From Draconibacterium mangrovi (GTDB lineage: Bacteria > Bacteroidota > Bacteroidia > Bacteroidales > Prolixibacteraceae), in NCBI RefSeq assembly GCF_010586825.1, contig NZ_JAAAGB010000014.1, positions 19,548 through 83,547 on the forward strand: 64,000 nt of DNA, written 5' to 3'. Made by a program: the position numbers and the translations under genes. This document shows positions 62,418-64,000 of this stretch, piece after piece. Positions within the stretch are counted from its first letter, which is position 1. Every line of letters starts with the position of its first letter. The notes below the pieces were generated by a model. It was not told the DNA's origin and did not search any database. It saw nothing but the letters and a program-made list of their open reading frames with translations.

Positions 62418-63740
62418 CTATACCACGCCGGGTAAACTAATTCCTTTAATTTTTCGGTACAGGTCGAGAGCAAAAATATCGGTCATTCCCGATACAAAAT
62501 CAACCACCGACTGGATTTTCAGGTACACCGAATCATCGTCGGTTTTATACTGGCCGGGTAACAGCGATAATATTTTTTGGCTGTACTTATCCTTTTTGTC
62601 GGTATTCATAATTGCATCCACAAACTCTTCCAGCAGCGTTCCGATAATTTTGTAACCTGCAATTTCAATCTCAACAACTGAACGGTGTGCATAAATTTCG
62701 CCAAACGAAATACGTTGGACTTCTTTCATTGCTGCGGCTTGTTTCTCTGGAAGCTTATCGATAAGACTACCAGCGAAAGTCCCGGCCATAATTGTTTCGT
62801 AATTGGCTTTAAAAATATTAATGCAGCGGTAAATCAACTCGCCGATAACGTTGGCGCGCAGGTAACTTATTTGTTCGTTTATATCGCTTACCTGCGTAAA
62901 GGTTTCCTCGAAACGTTCAATACGTTCTTGGGTAAAGAAGTTTTGGAAAAGTGTACGAATTCTGTCGTAGTGTAAAATGCCCAGTTTAAAAGCATCTTCC
63001 AAATCCATAATCTGGTAGCAAATATCGTCGGCTGCTTCCACCAGGTATACTAGCGGATGTCGGGCAAAACTTCCATCTTCTTTTTGCGCAATTCCCAACT
63101 CATTGGCGATGTGGTAGTAATTTTCTTTGTCCGATTGGAAAAACCCAAACTTTGGTTTGGTAGCTTTTACCGACTCATACGGGTATTTTACAATGCTGGC
63201 CAGCGTTGAGTAAGTTAAGGCAAAACCACCCTCGCGTTTACCGTTAAACTGGTGGGTGAGTGTGCGAAAAGCGTTGGCATTTCCGTCAAAACAGGTGAAG
63301 TCTTTCCATTCGCCTTCCGAAAGCTGGTCTTTAAATTTCTGGCCGCTTTTTTTGTTAAAATAGTTCGAAATGGCTGCTTCGCCCGAGTGCCCGAACGGCG
63401 GATTTCCTAAATCGTGAGCTAGGCAAGCGGTTGAAACGATTGTTCCAATTTCATGGATCAGCGGATTATTCTGGTGGATTTCCAGCAGGTATTCCGACAA
63501 CAAATTCCCCAGCGATCGGCCTACACTTGCCACCTCAAGGCTGTGCGTGAGGCGGTTGTGCACAAAAATATGTTCGGGCAGCGGGAAAACCTGCGTTTTA
63601 TTCTGCATCCGGCGAAATGGCGACGAGAAAATGATCCGGTCGTAATCGCGCTGAAATTGTGTGCGGTCTTCGTTTGTTACGGGGCCTAAAGTTCCCTTGC
63701 TGCCCAATCGTTTTGGCGAAAGAAGTGTGTTCCAATCCAT
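62418..63740 (-). CDS. dgt: Deoxyguanosinetriphosphate triphosphohydrolase (HD superfamily)
   Basis: The 440-residue protein has the HD metal site: H in FVHNRLTHSLEVASVGRSL, then HD in ACLAHDLGNPPFGHSGEAA, and a later Asp in VEAADDICYQIMDLEDAF. It hydrolyses dGTP (or other dNTPs) to the nucleoside and triphosphate, so shaping nucleotide pools. N-terminal RRMQNKTQVFPL is typical of the family. It is monocistronic and starts with MDWNTLLSPKRLGSKGT. Confidence 0.95.
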   Translation of the reverse strand: MDWNTLLSPKRLGSKGTLGPVTNEDRTQFQRDYDRIIFSSPFRRMQNKTQVFPLPEHIFVHNRLTHSLEVASVGRSLGNLLSEYLLEIHQNNPLIHEIGTIVSTACLAHDLGNPPFGHSGEAAISNYFNKKSGQKFKDQLSEGEWKDFTCFDGNANAFRTLTHQFNGKREGGFALTYSTLASIVKYPYESVKATKPKFGFFQSDKENYYHIANELGIAQKEDGSFARHPLVYLVEAADDICYQIMDLEDAFKLGILHYDRIRTLFQNFFTQERIERFEETFTQVSDINEQISYLRANVIGELIYRCINIFKANYETIMAGTFAGSLIDKLPEKQAAAMKEVQRISFGEIYAHRSVVEIEIAGYKIIGTLLEEFVDAIMNTDKKDKYSQKILSLLPGQYKTDDDSVYLKIQSVVDFVSGMTDIFALDLYRKIKGISLPGVV

Positions 63741-63864
63741 AGTCTAAAAAAATTCTTGCACGAATGTATAAGAAATTATGGTTCGCATGAAATTTTTGAA
63801 GGAGCAAGCATATAAAATGTTATCCAATTAAAAGAAACAAGTTTTTGTCTTATCAGGCGGATTT

Positions 63865-63980
63865 TACTATTTGTCTTGACACAAATAGTAAACACAAAAG
63901 TCAAGGCTGCGCCCGCTTCTCTCGGAAAAGCTACGCGATGACCGCTAAAATTCCTGAAACTTCCCGATGCTACGATCGGG
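63865..63980. repeat. Right-edge palindromic repeats
   Basis: TACTATTTGT pairs with ACAAATAGTA (63865-63890, 6-nt loop), and CCCGAT pairs with ATCGGG (63963-63979). The stretch runs to the window edge and holds no gene-like frame. Similar motifs occur between genes in other Bacteroidota. Confidence 0.6.
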
Positions 63981-64000
63981 ACAGGCAGTCGTTCCTCCTC

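Noticed and set aside
1..64000. tRNA or rRNA genes
   Set aside because: I looked in the gaps for T-arm and acceptor patterns and found none that I could fold.

Overview
The window is one stretch of a Bacteroidota chromosome. The evidence is a SusC/SusD pair, a T9SS-type C-terminal sorting domain on a 2231-residue secreted protein, TAnnTTTG promoter boxes in place of sigma70 elements, a DUF5687-type ABC permease, DUF3857 transglutaminases and an absence of clear Shine-Dalgarno sequences. Composition and gene families fit an environmental member of the Marinilabiliales/Prolixibacteraceae; that placement is inference. There is no rRNA, tRNA, prophage, CRISPR array or intact transposase that I can see. 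Most of the window is ordinary chromosomal housekeeping with several accessory islands.

Layout. 1-7.0 kb: a partial DUF3857/transglutaminase/DUF2569 membrane protein, recX, an ABC exporter (ATPase plus permease) and a lamin-tail-domain secreted protein, all on the minus strand. 7.0-12 kb: asd, serS, a secreted esterase, and the rplU-rpmA ribosomal pair in which L27 carries an unusual C-terminal helix-hairpin-helix domain. 11.8-16.9 kb: a minus-strand run with a winged-helix/membrane pair, an ECF sigma factor with its membrane partner, a secreted transglutaminase and a tiny conserved protein. 17-33.7 kb: a BFN/UVR nuclease-like protein, a nucleoside transporter, an isolated SusC/SusD pair, a giant T9SS cargo protein and an ammonium transporter. 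34-46.5 kb: valS, two carboxypeptidase-regulatory-like secreted proteins, an exported 1-Cys peroxiredoxin, a coiled-coil lipoprotein, an orphan HlyD-type adaptor, lysC and an S9 peptidase. 46.5-50.3 kb: fatty acid desaturase, small lipoprotein, DoxD/DoxA-like protein and MFS transporter. 50.3-52.7 kb: a repeat-rich island around a DUF6261-like gene. 52.8-64 kb: a beta-barrel protein, a queuosine-precursor transporter behind a preQ1-I-like aptamer, a CBM9/glycosidase pair, mgsA, glmM, a second ECF sigma/membrane-protein cassette, rluB, an AIM24-like protein and dgt.

The most unusual signal is the island at 50.3-52.7 kb. A DUF6261-like gene (51085-51837, minus) is preceded by seventeen contiguous, strongly diverged units of exactly 21 bp (52022-52378) with no length drift and an A/B alternation that makes a 42-bp super-period. 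On both sides lie clusters of short near-perfect palindromes with mostly 3-nt loops. A second, 20-21-bp-phased array (33755-33975) with inverted boxes at one end and shared sequence words sits between amt and valS. I propose these as one undescribed repeat-array class, with DUF6261 as a candidate protein partner.

Other non-coding structure includes a 118-bp twin-hairpin element present twice in opposite orientation (42419-42536 and 57512-57629), a 31-nt hairpin present twice with one compensatory base-pair change (36855-36885 and 49075-49105), and long hairpins between most convergent gene pairs. Two paralogous ECF-sigma/membrane-protein cassettes lie 45 kb apart.
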